NCBI GenBank assembly: GCA_963709875.1 | Contig: CAVPYB010000012.1 | Location: 620,001 to 684,000 of the forward strand | Length of the DNA stretch: 64,000 bases | DNA from: JAQBDA01 sp963709875 | GTDB lineage: Bacteria > Chloroflexota > Anaerolineae > Anaerolineales > UBA4823 | Direction: 5' to 3' | Shown: piece after piece, positions 1-7,512 of the stretch | Numbering within the stretch: the first letter of the stretch is position 1 | Layout of the letters: each line of letters begins with the position of its first letter | Notes under the pieces: generated by a model | The model's database searches: none | What the model was told of the DNA's origin: nothing | What the model saw: only the letters and a program-made list of their open reading frames with translations | Translations under genes and position numbers: made by a program

Positions 1-385
1 CCGGTGTCCAGTGAATGACCGGCACAAGAACTGAAGTCTCGCCTTCACCGCGCATGACCGTCATCATGACACTCCCACCTGCCACCCAGCCAGTGGGAGC
101 AGGTATATAGCCGGTAGTTGCGCTGCCCTGTACGGATTGCTCACCGACCGCCAGCAGGATATCGTTTTGCTGCAAGCCGGACGGCGCGCCGACCAGGTTT
201 TCCCAGTAAACCCAATCTGCCTGGTCGATCTCGGTGGTGATCACCGACCAGCCGTCAGTGGGCAGGGTGTAGCGGTAGATGATTTGGGCCGCGCTCAGCA
301 GCACCAGAGCCATGGCAAAAGCCAGCACCAGCCAGGCGCTCGTGTTGAAACGCGTCTCTTCTCGTTGATTTGTTGTCAATGTCAT
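1..385 (-). CDS. Membrane PDZ-like sensor protein, 5' part only
   Basis: About 128 codons are visible; the gene runs off the left edge of the window. It opens with a short polar stretch, one hydrophobic segment at about residues 17-37, and then a PDZ-like patch (GAPSGLQQNDILLAVG). The same order occurs at the start of the intact protein at 5217-6626 (GAPSGLIPGDNVIAVEG), so this is a paralogue. Its ATG overlaps the TGA of the preceding minus-strand gene in an ATGA arrangement, which implies translational coupling. The end of the protein and any catalytic domain lie outside the window, so its function is unknown. A role in membrane sensing is inferred from the family layout only. Confidence 0.75.
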   Translation of the reverse strand, partial: MTLTTNQREETRFNTSAWLVLAFAMALVLLSAAQIIYRYTLPTDGWSVITTEIDQADWVYWENLVGAPSGLQQNDILLAVGEQSVQGSATTGYIPAPTGWVAGGSVMMTVMRGEGETSVLVPVIHWTP

Positions 386-1647
386 AAATTCGTCTCAGTA
401 TTTTTATTTAAGCCTTTTCTCAGCCACAGGCTGACCGTCTCCGGCTGCAGGGTCTCCTCTACGACGACCATTATCTGGTTCTGCAGGTCTTCCAGGTCTA
501 CCTCCTCACGCAGGCCTGCGCTGAAGGCAGCTATCACCTTCTCGGCGTCGTACTTCTGGCGGAAGAAGCGCCGGTCGATGTCGCTCTGGATGCGGTGGCG
601 CAGCGGGTTGAACAGCGCCGCGATCACCAGAGTCGAGATGACCACACTGACCGGCGACCGCAGCGATCCTACGGATCGAGCGCTGACGGCTACAAACAGC
701 GCTTGCACCACAGTTACCGTGCCGAAGAATACCACCGCCAGGCTGGCGGACAGTGCCGCGTAAACCAGCGTGCGCCGGATGATCACGTCGATATCCCACA
801 GCCGGTAGCGCAGGACTGCCACCGAAAGGGAGATCGGCATGATGGACAAAGACAGCAGCCAGAATGCGCTCATATATGGTTCCCACCACGGCAGCGGGGA
901 TCCGGGGGGCAGGTTGAGCAGGTAGTAGTAAGGAACACTCTGCAGGAGGATCAGAACCAGCCAGAACGCCAGCCCTGAGATGACCCACTTCGTCTGCTGG
1001 CGCTCGAGTGGTGTGTATAAGCGGCGATAGCGGTGTACCTGCACGCCCAGCGAAACGACAAATACCACCAGTGATAGCCCGTTGACCAGCTGTGCTCTCA
1101 AGGTGTTGTTCCTGGTCGCTTCTTCGAGACTCATAAAGAACAGCGGCAGCACCGCCAGTGCCATCAGGACGACCAGCCAGCGTGTCCAGCGCGGGTTGAA
1201 CCTACCGTCCGGGAAGATCAGCACCAGGATCACCGATGGGACAGGCAGGAAAATTGCCTGGACAAATAGACCCATTTCGACCCGTACCTGCGGCATCCAA
1301 TAAGCCAGCCACACTTCCATCGGTCCCGCCATGATGACGGCATACAGCAGCAGGTAGAACGACAGGAACACCGCCATCGGCCGGTCGCTCCCTTTCCAAA
1401 ACAGCAGTATCGCCAGGGCAATGCTGAGCACCGCGGTGGTGATCGAGAAGAAGACACCCAACCAGCCCGCCGCGCTCTGTGCGGCAGCAATCCCTGCTGG
1501 AGCATCGCCGCTGCTGGCAGCCTGGCCCACATAGCCGGGCAGGGATGACACAAGAACGGCAATAACAAGCAGCAGGCATATCGCCCACAGTACTCTGACC
1601 CACCTTGCCTGACCGGAGCTCATCGACCGGTCCGGACGCGGCAGCAT
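382..1647 (-). CDS. Multi-pass membrane sensor-like protein without kinase ATPase domain
   Basis: The 421-residue protein has about eight hydrophobic segments. It ends in a conserved tail (IIRRTLVYAALSA, then NPLRHRIQSDIDRRFFRQKYD, then a VEETLQPETVSLWL helix). The same tail closes the paralogue at 5217-6626 and a gene remnant at 6631-6737. In Chloroflexota this tail often precedes or replaces a histidine kinase core; no H-box or HATPase motifs follow here, so it cannot be a kinase by itself. An in-frame ATG at 1623 is an alternative start. Upstream sits a promoter whose -35 region is covered by direct repeats shared with the cytochrome c gene at 7513-8415, which points to joint regulation. 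Ligand and partner are unknown. Confidence 0.8.
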   Translation of the reverse strand: MLPRPDRSMSSGQARWVRVLWAICLLLVIAVLVSSLPGYVGQAASSGDAPAGIAAAQSAAGWLGVFFSITTAVLSIALAILLFWKGSDRPMAVFLSFYLLLYAVIMAGPMEVWLAYWMPQVRVEMGLFVQAIFLPVPSVILVLIFPDGRFNPRWTRWLVVLMALAVLPLFFMSLEEATRNNTLRAQLVNGLSLVVFVVSLGVQVHRYRRLYTPLERQQTKWVISGLAFWLVLILLQSVPYYYLLNLPPGSPLPWWEPYMSAFWLLSLSIMPISLSVAVLRYRLWDIDVIIRRTLVYAALSASLAVVFFGTVTVVQALFVAVSARSVGSLRSPVSVVISTLVIAALFNPLRHRIQSDIDRRFFRQKYDAEKVIAAFSAGLREEVDLEDLQNQIMVVVEETLQPETVSLWLRKGLNKNTETNL

Positions 1648-1703
1648 TCCGCGGCACGCATTAAATGATTACCTGGACGAGATAAAATCGATCTCATAAG
1701 GTA

Positions 1704-1748
1704 ATCTTACTTGATTAGCGTCTTGAAATCGTTACGAAAAGCGTTACG
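1704..1748 (-). promoter_or_regulatory. Promoter with CGTAACG direct repeats (SARP-type box, copy 1)
   Basis: On the minus strand two CGTAACG heptamers stand 12 bases apart (plus-strand 1730-1736 and 1742-1748). They are followed by GACGCT, 7 bases, and a TAAGAT -10 box (1704-1709). A 32-base stretch matches copy 2 at 8491-8522 at 29 positions, with identical spacing to the -10. The repeats cover where a -35 should be, as at activator-dependent promoters. The likely activator is the SARP-like protein encoded from 8552; that assignment is inferred. Confidence 0.6.
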
Positions 1749-1758
1749 AATACAATAA

Positions 1759-1822
1759 GACCGCGGACGGCAGACGGCGGACCGCGGTCGATCCAAAGGA
1801 TCGCAGTGGTCGGCGGTCGATT
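1759..1822. repeat. Dispersed GC-rich intergenic repeat with internal palindromes
   Basis: GACCGCGG (1759-1766) and CCGCGGTC (1782-1789) form one palindrome and CGATCC/GGATCG (1789-1803) a second. Related copies lie at 2261-2309, about 6660-6790 and 46164-46220. Two copies bracket the four-helix-bundle gene. Confidence 0.6.
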
Positions 1823-1823
1823 A

Positions 1824-2237
1824 TCAGAATGGAATCTCTTCACCCGCCTCGTAAACCCCCACATTATCTCCCACCCGTTGGCTTTTGAGCGAATTGCGAA
1901 ATGCTTGCAGCTTGACGAACAATATCTCGCTCTCTTTGTATGCCTGACGCAGGGTTTCGGGGTCGCTCAGATAATTGCGCTGGTTGATCAGGTGCTGGCA
2001 GGCGACCGTCTCGATCAGAGAGCGGATCGCCATATTGAGAAACCGAGTTTGTTCGGCATCCGTCTGGCTGGTCGAGCCTTCGGCGATGTTCAGGGCGATG
2101 CTGTTCGCCGCACGCTTGATCTGGCTCTTCAAATTGTAATCTTCATGCGCGGGCAGCTCGTCAGCCAACCGGTAGATCTGATTTGCATACTCCGGCGCCA
2201 GCCTCCAGACCTCCAGCTTCTCGAACTTGTACCCCAT
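1824..2237 (-). CDS. Four helix bundle protein (S23/IVS-type)
   Basis: This 137-residue protein matches the small four-helix-bundle family (TIGR02436, 23S-rRNA-IVS-associated). It has the typical opening KFEKLEVWRLA, a central IKRAANSIALNIAEGS block, and a long helical remainder. Family members occur inside rRNA intervening sequences or as free genes scattered in genomes, and their molecular role is not settled. Here the gene is a free-standing minus-strand unit with related GC-rich repeats directly on both sides (1759-1822 and 2261-2309), which fits insertion as a cassette. The repeat touches the 3' end of the neighbouring ketosynthase gene. No DNA-binding motif is apparent. Confidence 0.85.
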   Translation of the reverse strand: MGYKFEKLEVWRLAPEYANQIYRLADELPAHEDYNLKSQIKRAANSIALNIAEGSTSQTDAEQTRFLNMAIRSLIETVACQHLINQRNYLSDPETLRQAYKESEILFVKLQAFRNSLKSQRVGDNVGVYEAGEEIPF

Positions 2238-2260
2238 CTCCTCCCCTCCCTGTATCTCCT

Positions 2261-2309
2261 GCGGTCTGCCGTCTGCGGTCCGCGGTCAGTTCTTCGCGGT
2301 CAGCGGTCG
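2261..2309. repeat. Dispersed GC-rich intergenic repeat, second copy
   Basis: Alternating GCGGTC/CGGTC words (gtctgccgtctgcggtc and relatives) are related to the copy at 1759-1822 in the opposite sense. The element runs into the last codons of the ketosynthase gene at 2300. Confidence 0.5.
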
Positions 2310-3550
2310 TTCTCCCCCCTCAGCACCAGGCACGCATTCTGCCCACCCAGCCCGAACGAGTTCGACATGGCGATATTTACCTTGCGATGCAATGCCTGGT
2401 TGGGGGTGTAGAACAGGTCGCACTCCGGGTCGGGATTTTCGTAATTAATCGTCGGGGGGATGATGCCGTGATAGATCGCCAGCGCGGCGGCGGTGGCTTC
2501 CAGCGCGCCCGAAGCGCCCATGGCGTGCCCCATCATCGACTTGGTCGAGCTGATGGTGACGTCGTAGGCCGCCTCTCCGAAGACGTTCTTGATCGCCAGG
2601 GTCTCGGTCTTATCGTTGAGCTGGGTGGACGTGCCGTGGGCGTTGATATAGTCGACCTGTTTGGGTTCGATACCGGCATCTTGCAGCGCCCAGCGCATCG
2701 CCCGGATGGGCCCCTGGCCCTCAGGGTGTGGAGCGGCGATATCGTATCCATCTGATGACGAGGCATGCCCGGCGACCTCAGCGTAGATGCGCGCCCCGCG
2801 CTCCTGGGCGTGTTCCAGGCTCTCCAACACCAGCGCAGCAGAGCCTTCCGATAGGACGAACCCCTGGCGCAGGGCGTCGAAGGGGCGCGAGGCTTCCTGG
2901 GGGCGGTCGTTATAATCGATCGGCAGGGCGCGCATGGCTGCGAATGCCCCCATCACCACCCCGATCACGATCGCCTCGGTTCCCCCTGTGATGACCACAT
3001 CTGCTGCGCCGCGCCGGATCCACTCCGCGCCTTCGCCCACCGCCTGCGTGCCGGCCGCGCAGGCCGTGGAGGTGGTGTTGTTGGGTCCCAGGCACTGGAA
3101 CTCCTGGGCGATCAGGAAAGCAGGCACATTGGGGATGCCGCTCGGCAGGAAGAACGGCGGCATGCGGCTGTAGCCCTTTGTCCGGTAGATCTCGCCGGAG
3201 AGATCCAGATGCTCTATCCCGCCCACCGCGGTGCCGAAAAATACGCCTGTGCGCTCGGCTTCGGGCACCGGGTCGCTCAGACCGGCATCGGCGATCGCCT
3301 GGCGGGCCGCCCCCATCGCCAGCTGTGCTACACGCGGCATGCGCCGGGCGCTCTTTCGGTCCATGAAATCGTTCGGGTCGAACTCAGGCACCTCCCCGGC
3401 GATCTGGCAGGGCAGCTCGCTGGCATCGAAATTCTTTATCCTGTCGATCCCCGACCGGCCGTGGATCAGGCCATCCCAATACTCCCCTACCGAACACCCC
3501 AGAGGGGTCATCGCCCCTAAACCGGTGATCACCACCCGACGCTGGTGCAT
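2300..3550 (-). CDS. fabF: Beta-ketoacyl-ACP synthase II (KAS II)
   Basis: This enzyme condenses malonyl-ACP with a growing acyl-ACP in fatty acid elongation in the cytosol. The 416 residues are the usual KAS II length. The catalytic triad is present: cysteine in TACAAG (about residue 165), histidine in NAHGTSTQ and histidine in GHAMGASG. The C-terminal SNSFGLGGQNACL glycine-rich motif is also there. The ORF is open upstream, but the ATG at 3550 is preceded by GGAGGAG at a short distance and begins the canonical RRVVITGLGAMTPLG. No other fatty acid synthesis gene is adjacent. It may therefore be a stand-alone or secondary-metabolism-type FabF, though a housekeeping role is simplest. Confidence 0.93.
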   Translation of the reverse strand: MHQRRVVITGLGAMTPLGCSVGEYWDGLIHGRSGIDRIKNFDASELPCQIAGEVPEFDPNDFMDRKSARRMPRVAQLAMGAARQAIADAGLSDPVPEAERTGVFFGTAVGGIEHLDLSGEIYRTKGYSRMPPFFLPSGIPNVPAFLIAQEFQCLGPNNTTSTACAAGTQAVGEGAEWIRRGAADVVITGGTEAIVIGVVMGAFAAMRALPIDYNDRPQEASRPFDALRQGFVLSEGSAALVLESLEHAQERGARIYAEVAGHASSSDGYDIAAPHPEGQGPIRAMRWALQDAGIEPKQVDYINAHGTSTQLNDKTETLAIKNVFGEAAYDVTISSTKSMMGHAMGASGALEATAAALAIYHGIIPPTINYENPDPECDLFYTPNQALHRKVNIAMSNSFGLGGQNACLVLRGENDR

Positions 3551-3666
3551 AGCTCCTCCATCTTCGCAAAACTGGCAGATTGAGAAATGCCGTGCTATCG
3601 AGCATTTCCGCACGGCAATTCCACTGGTTGCAAATATACCATATTAAAATCTGCGGGAAAGATTGC

Positions 3667-5019
3667 CTATTCCACCCGGGCGATATCGCCCTCCACCACC
3701 ACCCGGTATGTTTTCAGCGCTTCGGTCGCCGGGCCGCGTATCACCGAGCCATCCCGCACGTCGAAGCACGAGTCGTGCCACGGGCAGACGATCCCGCCCC
3801 CCTCCAGCTCGCCCTCGTTCAGCGGGCCAGAAGCGTGCGTGCACTCGTTCTGGGTGGCGTAGAAGCTCCCCTCCAGGTTGACCACCGCCACCTCTTCCCC
3901 ATCCACGCTCACCAACCCGATCCCTCCTGGGGGCAGCTCGGCGACCCGGAACTCGTTCTCCTTCAAAGCCTGGTGTGGCGTTGGGGCTTCCTCTTCCACA
4001 GCCGTCGCGGCGGACTGTTCCAGCTCGACCGGCTCGCTATCCAACACCCGCATCGGGATGCGCAGGTAGACTTCCCCATCGCGCACCTCCACCGGGTACA
4101 TCTCCAGCTTTGCGCTGCGGTCCAGCAGCAGCTCGCCGCTGGTCAGGTTGTACTGGTAGCCGTGCCACGGGCAGGTGATCACATCCCCCTCCAGCGCTCC
4201 GGTGCACACCGGTCCGCCGCGGTGCAGGCAGCTGTTGCTCAGCGTGTACCACTCGCCTCTGTGATGGAACACGCCGATAGAGACCCCCTCCGCATCCACC
4301 AGCCTGCGCTCCCCTTCCGCGATCTCGTCTGCGCGAGCGACGTGCACCTCTCGGTGCTCGATCGAGCGGTAAAAACCGACGTTCTTCTCGTAGATCTGCA
4401 CGGCCAGCCGCTGCACCGAATCCGGATCGACCGTGCCATCTGCGGCCTCGCCCTCGATCCCGCGCTCGTCGCTGTACGCCCGGGCCAGCATCTCCAGGAT
4501 GACCATCATCAGCAGGTTCCATGCCCGGGCGGCACGCGCTTCCAGCTCTGGGTAAAGCTCGTGCAGCTCCGCGTGCAGCGCCTCGCTGATGGCGTGCTGG
4601 ATCAAGCCGACCTGCCCGATCACGTAGCGCTCGGGAATATAGATCTTCGGGTCGGCGCCGTGAGTGGTGTGGGCACGCCCGACATAGTCCACGAAGCTGG
4701 CATATTCATCGTCATACACGCCGGATGCCGTGCGGCGCAGGAAATTGGTCAGGTGGTGCATGCGCAATTGCAGGTATTCCTGGTCCACCATGCCGTCCTT
4801 TTGGGAGAACACTTTGCGCGTCGGCGGGTAGCTCAGCAGGTTGGTATAGAATTTGCCCACCAGCTCGGGGATGTATTTCTCGATGACCAGGCGCGTCTCG
4901 CGGATCGCTTCGGCATCCTCCTGGCTGAAGCCGACGAACTCGGCCATATAGCGGAAATACTGCGGGGCGTCCTTCGCGCCCTTGTGTATCGGGCGGTCTT
5001 GACCGGTGCTTGTCTCCAT
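3667..5019 (-). CDS. Protoglobin fused to two Rieske [2Fe-2S] domains
   Basis: Three domains lie in 450 residues. Residues about 15-190 are a protoglobin/globin-coupled-sensor domain (long helices, a histidine in GRAHTTHGADPKIYIPE). Residues about 220-325 are a Rieske domain with CLHRGG and CPWHGYQYN. After an acidic and proline-containing linker, residues about 355-450 are a second Rieske domain with CTHASG and CPWHDSCFD. Both keep the CxH...CxxH ligand set. Single Rieske ferredoxins pass electrons to oxygenases or act as nitrite-reductase NirD-type subunits; joined to a haem globin, the protein could detoxify NO or O2 or sense them. No reductase gene is adjacent. No membrane segment or signal peptide is visible, so it should be cytosolic. 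The role is inferred. Confidence 0.88.
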   Translation of the reverse strand: METSTGQDRPIHKGAKDAPQYFRYMAEFVGFSQEDAEAIRETRLVIEKYIPELVGKFYTNLLSYPPTRKVFSQKDGMVDQEYLQLRMHHLTNFLRRTASGVYDDEYASFVDYVGRAHTTHGADPKIYIPERYVIGQVGLIQHAISEALHAELHELYPELEARAARAWNLLMMVILEMLARAYSDERGIEGEAADGTVDPDSVQRLAVQIYEKNVGFYRSIEHREVHVARADEIAEGERRLVDAEGVSIGVFHHRGEWYTLSNSCLHRGGPVCTGALEGDVITCPWHGYQYNLTSGELLLDRSAKLEMYPVEVRDGEVYLRIPMRVLDSEPVELEQSAATAVEEEAPTPHQALKENEFRVAELPPGGIGLVSVDGEEVAVVNLEGSFYATQNECTHASGPLNEGELEGGGIVCPWHDSCFDVRDGSVIRGPATEALKTYRVVVEGDIARVE

Positions 5020-5047
5020 GGACTCCTTCCTGAGATGCTATCAATAG

Positions 5048-5094
5048 CAGAGAATAGGTGGCAGAGAGTAGAGAACAGAGAGCAGAGAGCCGTA
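5048..5094. repeat. Purine-rich AGAGA low-complexity tract
   Basis: Imperfect tandem copies of CAGAGAG/AGAGAA lie in the gap upstream of the globin-Rieske gene. No promoter motif was recognised in the gap 5020-5216. Confidence 0.45.
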
Positions 5095-5216
5095 ATTGAG
5101 GTATGCGTGCGCCTGCCCGGCATGGATGGTCCATGGCAGCAAACCCACTACCAGGATTATACCGGAGAAGCTTAAAAATATTGGGTCATTGGGAGTTGCC
5201 GTGGTGACACTTTACC

Positions 5217-6626
5217 TTATCGCCCAGGAGTGCTCTTCATCCACAGGCTGACGTGCTCCGGCTGCAGGGTCTCCTCCACCACGGAGAGGATCTGCTCTTG
5301 CAGATCGTCCAGATCCACCTCCTCGCGCAGGCTGGCGCTGAAAGCTTCCACCACCTTCTCGGCATCGTATTTCCTACGGAAAAAGCGCCGGTCGATGTCG
5401 TTCTGGATGCGGCGGCGCAGCGGGTTGAACAGCGCCGCGATCACCAGGGTGGAGACCACGATCACGACCGCAGACTGCTGACCGCTGACCGCCTCGAACA
5501 GCCCCTGCAGCAAGATGACGCTGCCGAAGTACACAAATCCTAGGGTCAGCGTCAGCGCCGCGTAGACCAGCGTGCGCCGGATGACCACTTCGATGTCGAA
5601 CAGGCGGTAGCGGGTGATGGCGATCGCCAGGCAGATGCCCATTCCCATCAAGGCGATGCCGAAGACCAGATTGATGAGGTCCTCGTTGTATTCGATCCAA
5701 CTGAATGTAGTAGAGACTAACACCAGCGTTATCAAACCAATGCCGAAGAGGATCCCCCCCAGGCCCCATAGGATCTGCGCCCGGCTGACCGCATCGCGCA
5801 TGGTGATCGCATTGTGGATGATGATCCCCACGGTTAATACCAGTGAGATTAAGAACCAAAGCCAACCAATATCACTGTACGGGGCTAGAACGGCTAGGAG
5901 AAACCCAACCGCGATGGGTAAATATGCCAGCCAGGGCAAGCGCTGCAGGATCGGCTTGGGTCGCGGGAAGACCAGCGCAAAACGGATGATGGCGTAAGGA
6001 ATTGTCAGGAAAACCACGTTTGAGATAAAAATGCCGACCCTGGCAAGCGGATCGATCAATCCGGACCAGCCTGAGGGAAGGATGGATGCCAAATTTGCCG
6101 CCAGGACCGCTATGAACAACAGGAATGCCTGGGCGGTGGGGTTTCCAGGACGGCGCAGAAATACGAACACAGCCAAAGCCAACAAAAAGTACCCGGCGAG
6201 CAGGTTTGCCAGCTCGTACGGTGCGCGCAGCTTGGCACGCAGCCATTTCCCGAACTGCCAGTGGGTCAGCGTCACGGGCACCTGCATCTCCTGCCTATCC
6301 CGGATCACAGTGTAATCGAGGGTCGCCCCGTCTTGCCAGGCCTGCTGTAGAGAGGCTGGGAAGTAAGGCCAATCATCCGCTCGGATCCCTTCCACAGCGA
6401 TCACATTATCGCCCGGTATCAGACCGGAAGGGGCGCCCATCAGGTTTTCGGTGTAGTTGAAACCCACCTCCGTTGCTTCATTCACCATCCAGCCATCCGT
6501 AGGCAGGGTAAAGCGATAAGCGAGGGAGGCGATGTCATAGACGAACAGCAGGATGGCAATGACCAGGGTCAGCCATGCGCCGCGGTTGAATTTCGTTTCG
6601 GGGTTTTCAGAGGTGGGAGTCTTCAT
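5217..6626 (-). CDS. PDZ-like and multi-pass membrane sensor-like protein
   Basis: This intact 469-residue paralogue shows the full family architecture. An N-terminal membrane segment (about residues 17-38) is followed by an extracytoplasmic PDZ-like domain (GAPSGLIPGDNVIAVEG, about 60-110), about eight more hydrophobic helices, and the conserved tail IIRRTLVYAALTL...NPLRRRIQNDIDRRFFRRKYD...VEETLQPEHVSLWMK. There is no histidine kinase, cyclase or other output domain. The protein may signal through a partner or bind a ligand passively. In the partial gene at 1-385 and its neighbour at 382-1647 the same two halves are encoded by separate, translationally coupled genes, which suggests fission or fusion within the family. 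Confidence 0.85.
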   Translation of the reverse strand: MKTPTSENPETKFNRGAWLTLVIAILLFVYDIASLAYRFTLPTDGWMVNEATEVGFNYTENLMGAPSGLIPGDNVIAVEGIRADDWPYFPASLQQAWQDGATLDYTVIRDRQEMQVPVTLTHWQFGKWLRAKLRAPYELANLLAGYFLLALAVFVFLRRPGNPTAQAFLLFIAVLAANLASILPSGWSGLIDPLARVGIFISNVVFLTIPYAIIRFALVFPRPKPILQRLPWLAYLPIAVGFLLAVLAPYSDIGWLWFLISLVLTVGIIIHNAITMRDAVSRAQILWGLGGILFGIGLITLVLVSTTFSWIEYNEDLINLVFGIALMGMGICLAIAITRYRLFDIEVVIRRTLVYAALTLTLGFVYFGSVILLQGLFEAVSGQQSAVVIVVSTLVIAALFNPLRRRIQNDIDRRFFRRKYDAEKVVEAFSASLREEVDLDDLQEQILSVVEETLQPEHVSLWMKSTPGR

Positions 6627-6630
6627 CTAA

Positions 6631-6737
6631 TCACTGTCCATACTGTATTGAGCCGCTCCGTCCTCGGTCCGCGGTTGGCTTCAGCCACAGGCTGACGTGC
6701 TCCGGCTGCAAGGTCTCTTCCACCACGCGCAGCAGGT
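6631..6737 (-). pseudogene. Remnant of a fourth membrane-sensor gene (C-terminal tail only)
   Basis: On the minus strand the block reads LLRVVEETLQPEHVSLWLK and then a short run-off to TGA at 6631. It is nearly identical to the tail of the genes at 5217-6626 and 382-1647. No start codon or upstream body of the gene remains; the sequence before it is the dispersed GC-rich repeat. It stops 4 bases before the intact paralogue starts, as expected after deletion of most of a tandem copy. Confidence 0.75.
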
Positions 6738-6821
6738 TGGCGGTCGGCAGTCTGCGCTCGATCCGCAGGATCACTGCGGTCATTCCGCTTTCCTTAATCT
6801 GAGCAACAAAGTGATCAGGGT

Positions 6822-7304
6822 TCAGCTCTCGACCCTGCGCGCCCGGCGGTACACCATCCAGCCCAGCACTACCCCATATAGCAAATGCCCGATCGTCAGG
6901 TGCACCAGCGGGATCTGCTGTAACTGCGAGCCGGTCGCCGGCAGGATCAGCGTCCAGGCTGCCAGCAGGAGCAGCAGGCCATACAGCCCGCCGATAATCG
7001 CGTGCAGCCAGGCAGGCGGGTTGTAGTCCTTCCGCCGCAGCAAACCCGCATAGCCCACCCCGAACAGCACCCCGTAGATGCCAGACACCGCCAGGTGCGC
7101 CAGCGCGCCCATCAGCGGGCCAGAATCCGGGGCCGGGGCGAACAGCACCAGCGTCGTCTGCACCCCTACGCCGCCCACCAGCATCGCCAGCACCAGATAG
7201 GCCGCCATCACAATCCCGCCTACCACACCGCTCAGCAAGCCGTCGATGGCCGCGTCGCTGGCGCTGATCTCTCGATTGACGATATGATTTGTACCGGTCA
7301 TCAT
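6822..7304 (-). CDS. Small four-helix membrane protein of unknown function
   Basis: The 160-residue protein contains about four hydrophobic segments rich in glycine and alanine, including GLLSGVVGGIVMAAYLVLA near the N-terminus, and ends in a basic RRARR tail. Both the composition and the paired helices resemble uncharacterised DUF-type membrane proteins. No catalytic or transport signature is visible. The start is set at 7304, where ATG follows AGGAGG by six bases; the longer open frame lacks a ribosome binding site. It lies between the sensor family and the cytochrome c gene on the same strand, but the 38-base palindrome at 7465-7502 separates it from the latter, so they are probably separate transcripts. 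Confidence 0.75.
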   Translation of the reverse strand: MMTGTNHIVNREISASDAAIDGLLSGVVGGIVMAAYLVLAMLVGGVGVQTTLVLFAPAPDSGPLMGALAHLAVSGIYGVLFGVGYAGLLRRKDYNPPAWLHAIIGGLYGLLLLLAAWTLILPATGSQLQQIPLVHLTIGHLLYGVVLGWMVYRRARRVES

Positions 7305-7464
7305 ATTCGACCTCCTGTGTTGTTCAGGACTGCCAGTCCTACACATACAATTTGTGAGGCCCTCACGCCCGTCACAATCTTCATGCTCACGGGGTGCTAA
7401 GCAGCGGGCATGAGACCTCGATGATTATCCGGTCTCCCCTGATGCTGACCGGATAGCGGAGAGT

Positions 7465-7502
7465 TCGTAGTAGAGACGCAGCATGCTGCGTCTCTACTAC
7501 GA
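7465..7502. repeat. Perfect 38-base palindrome, possible terminator
   Basis: The arms TCGTAGTAGAGACGCAGCA and its exact complement meet without a loop. It lies 10 bases past the stop of the minus-strand cytochrome c gene, where it could end transcription. No long T run follows, so it may instead be a dispersed palindromic repeat. Confidence 0.6.
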
Positions 7503-7512
7503 CAGCAAACAA

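Noticed and set aside
3580..5175. A 531-codon plus-strand frame over the globin-Rieske gene.
   Set aside because: The minus-strand product has three well-supported domains; the plus frame is a GC-driven shadow.
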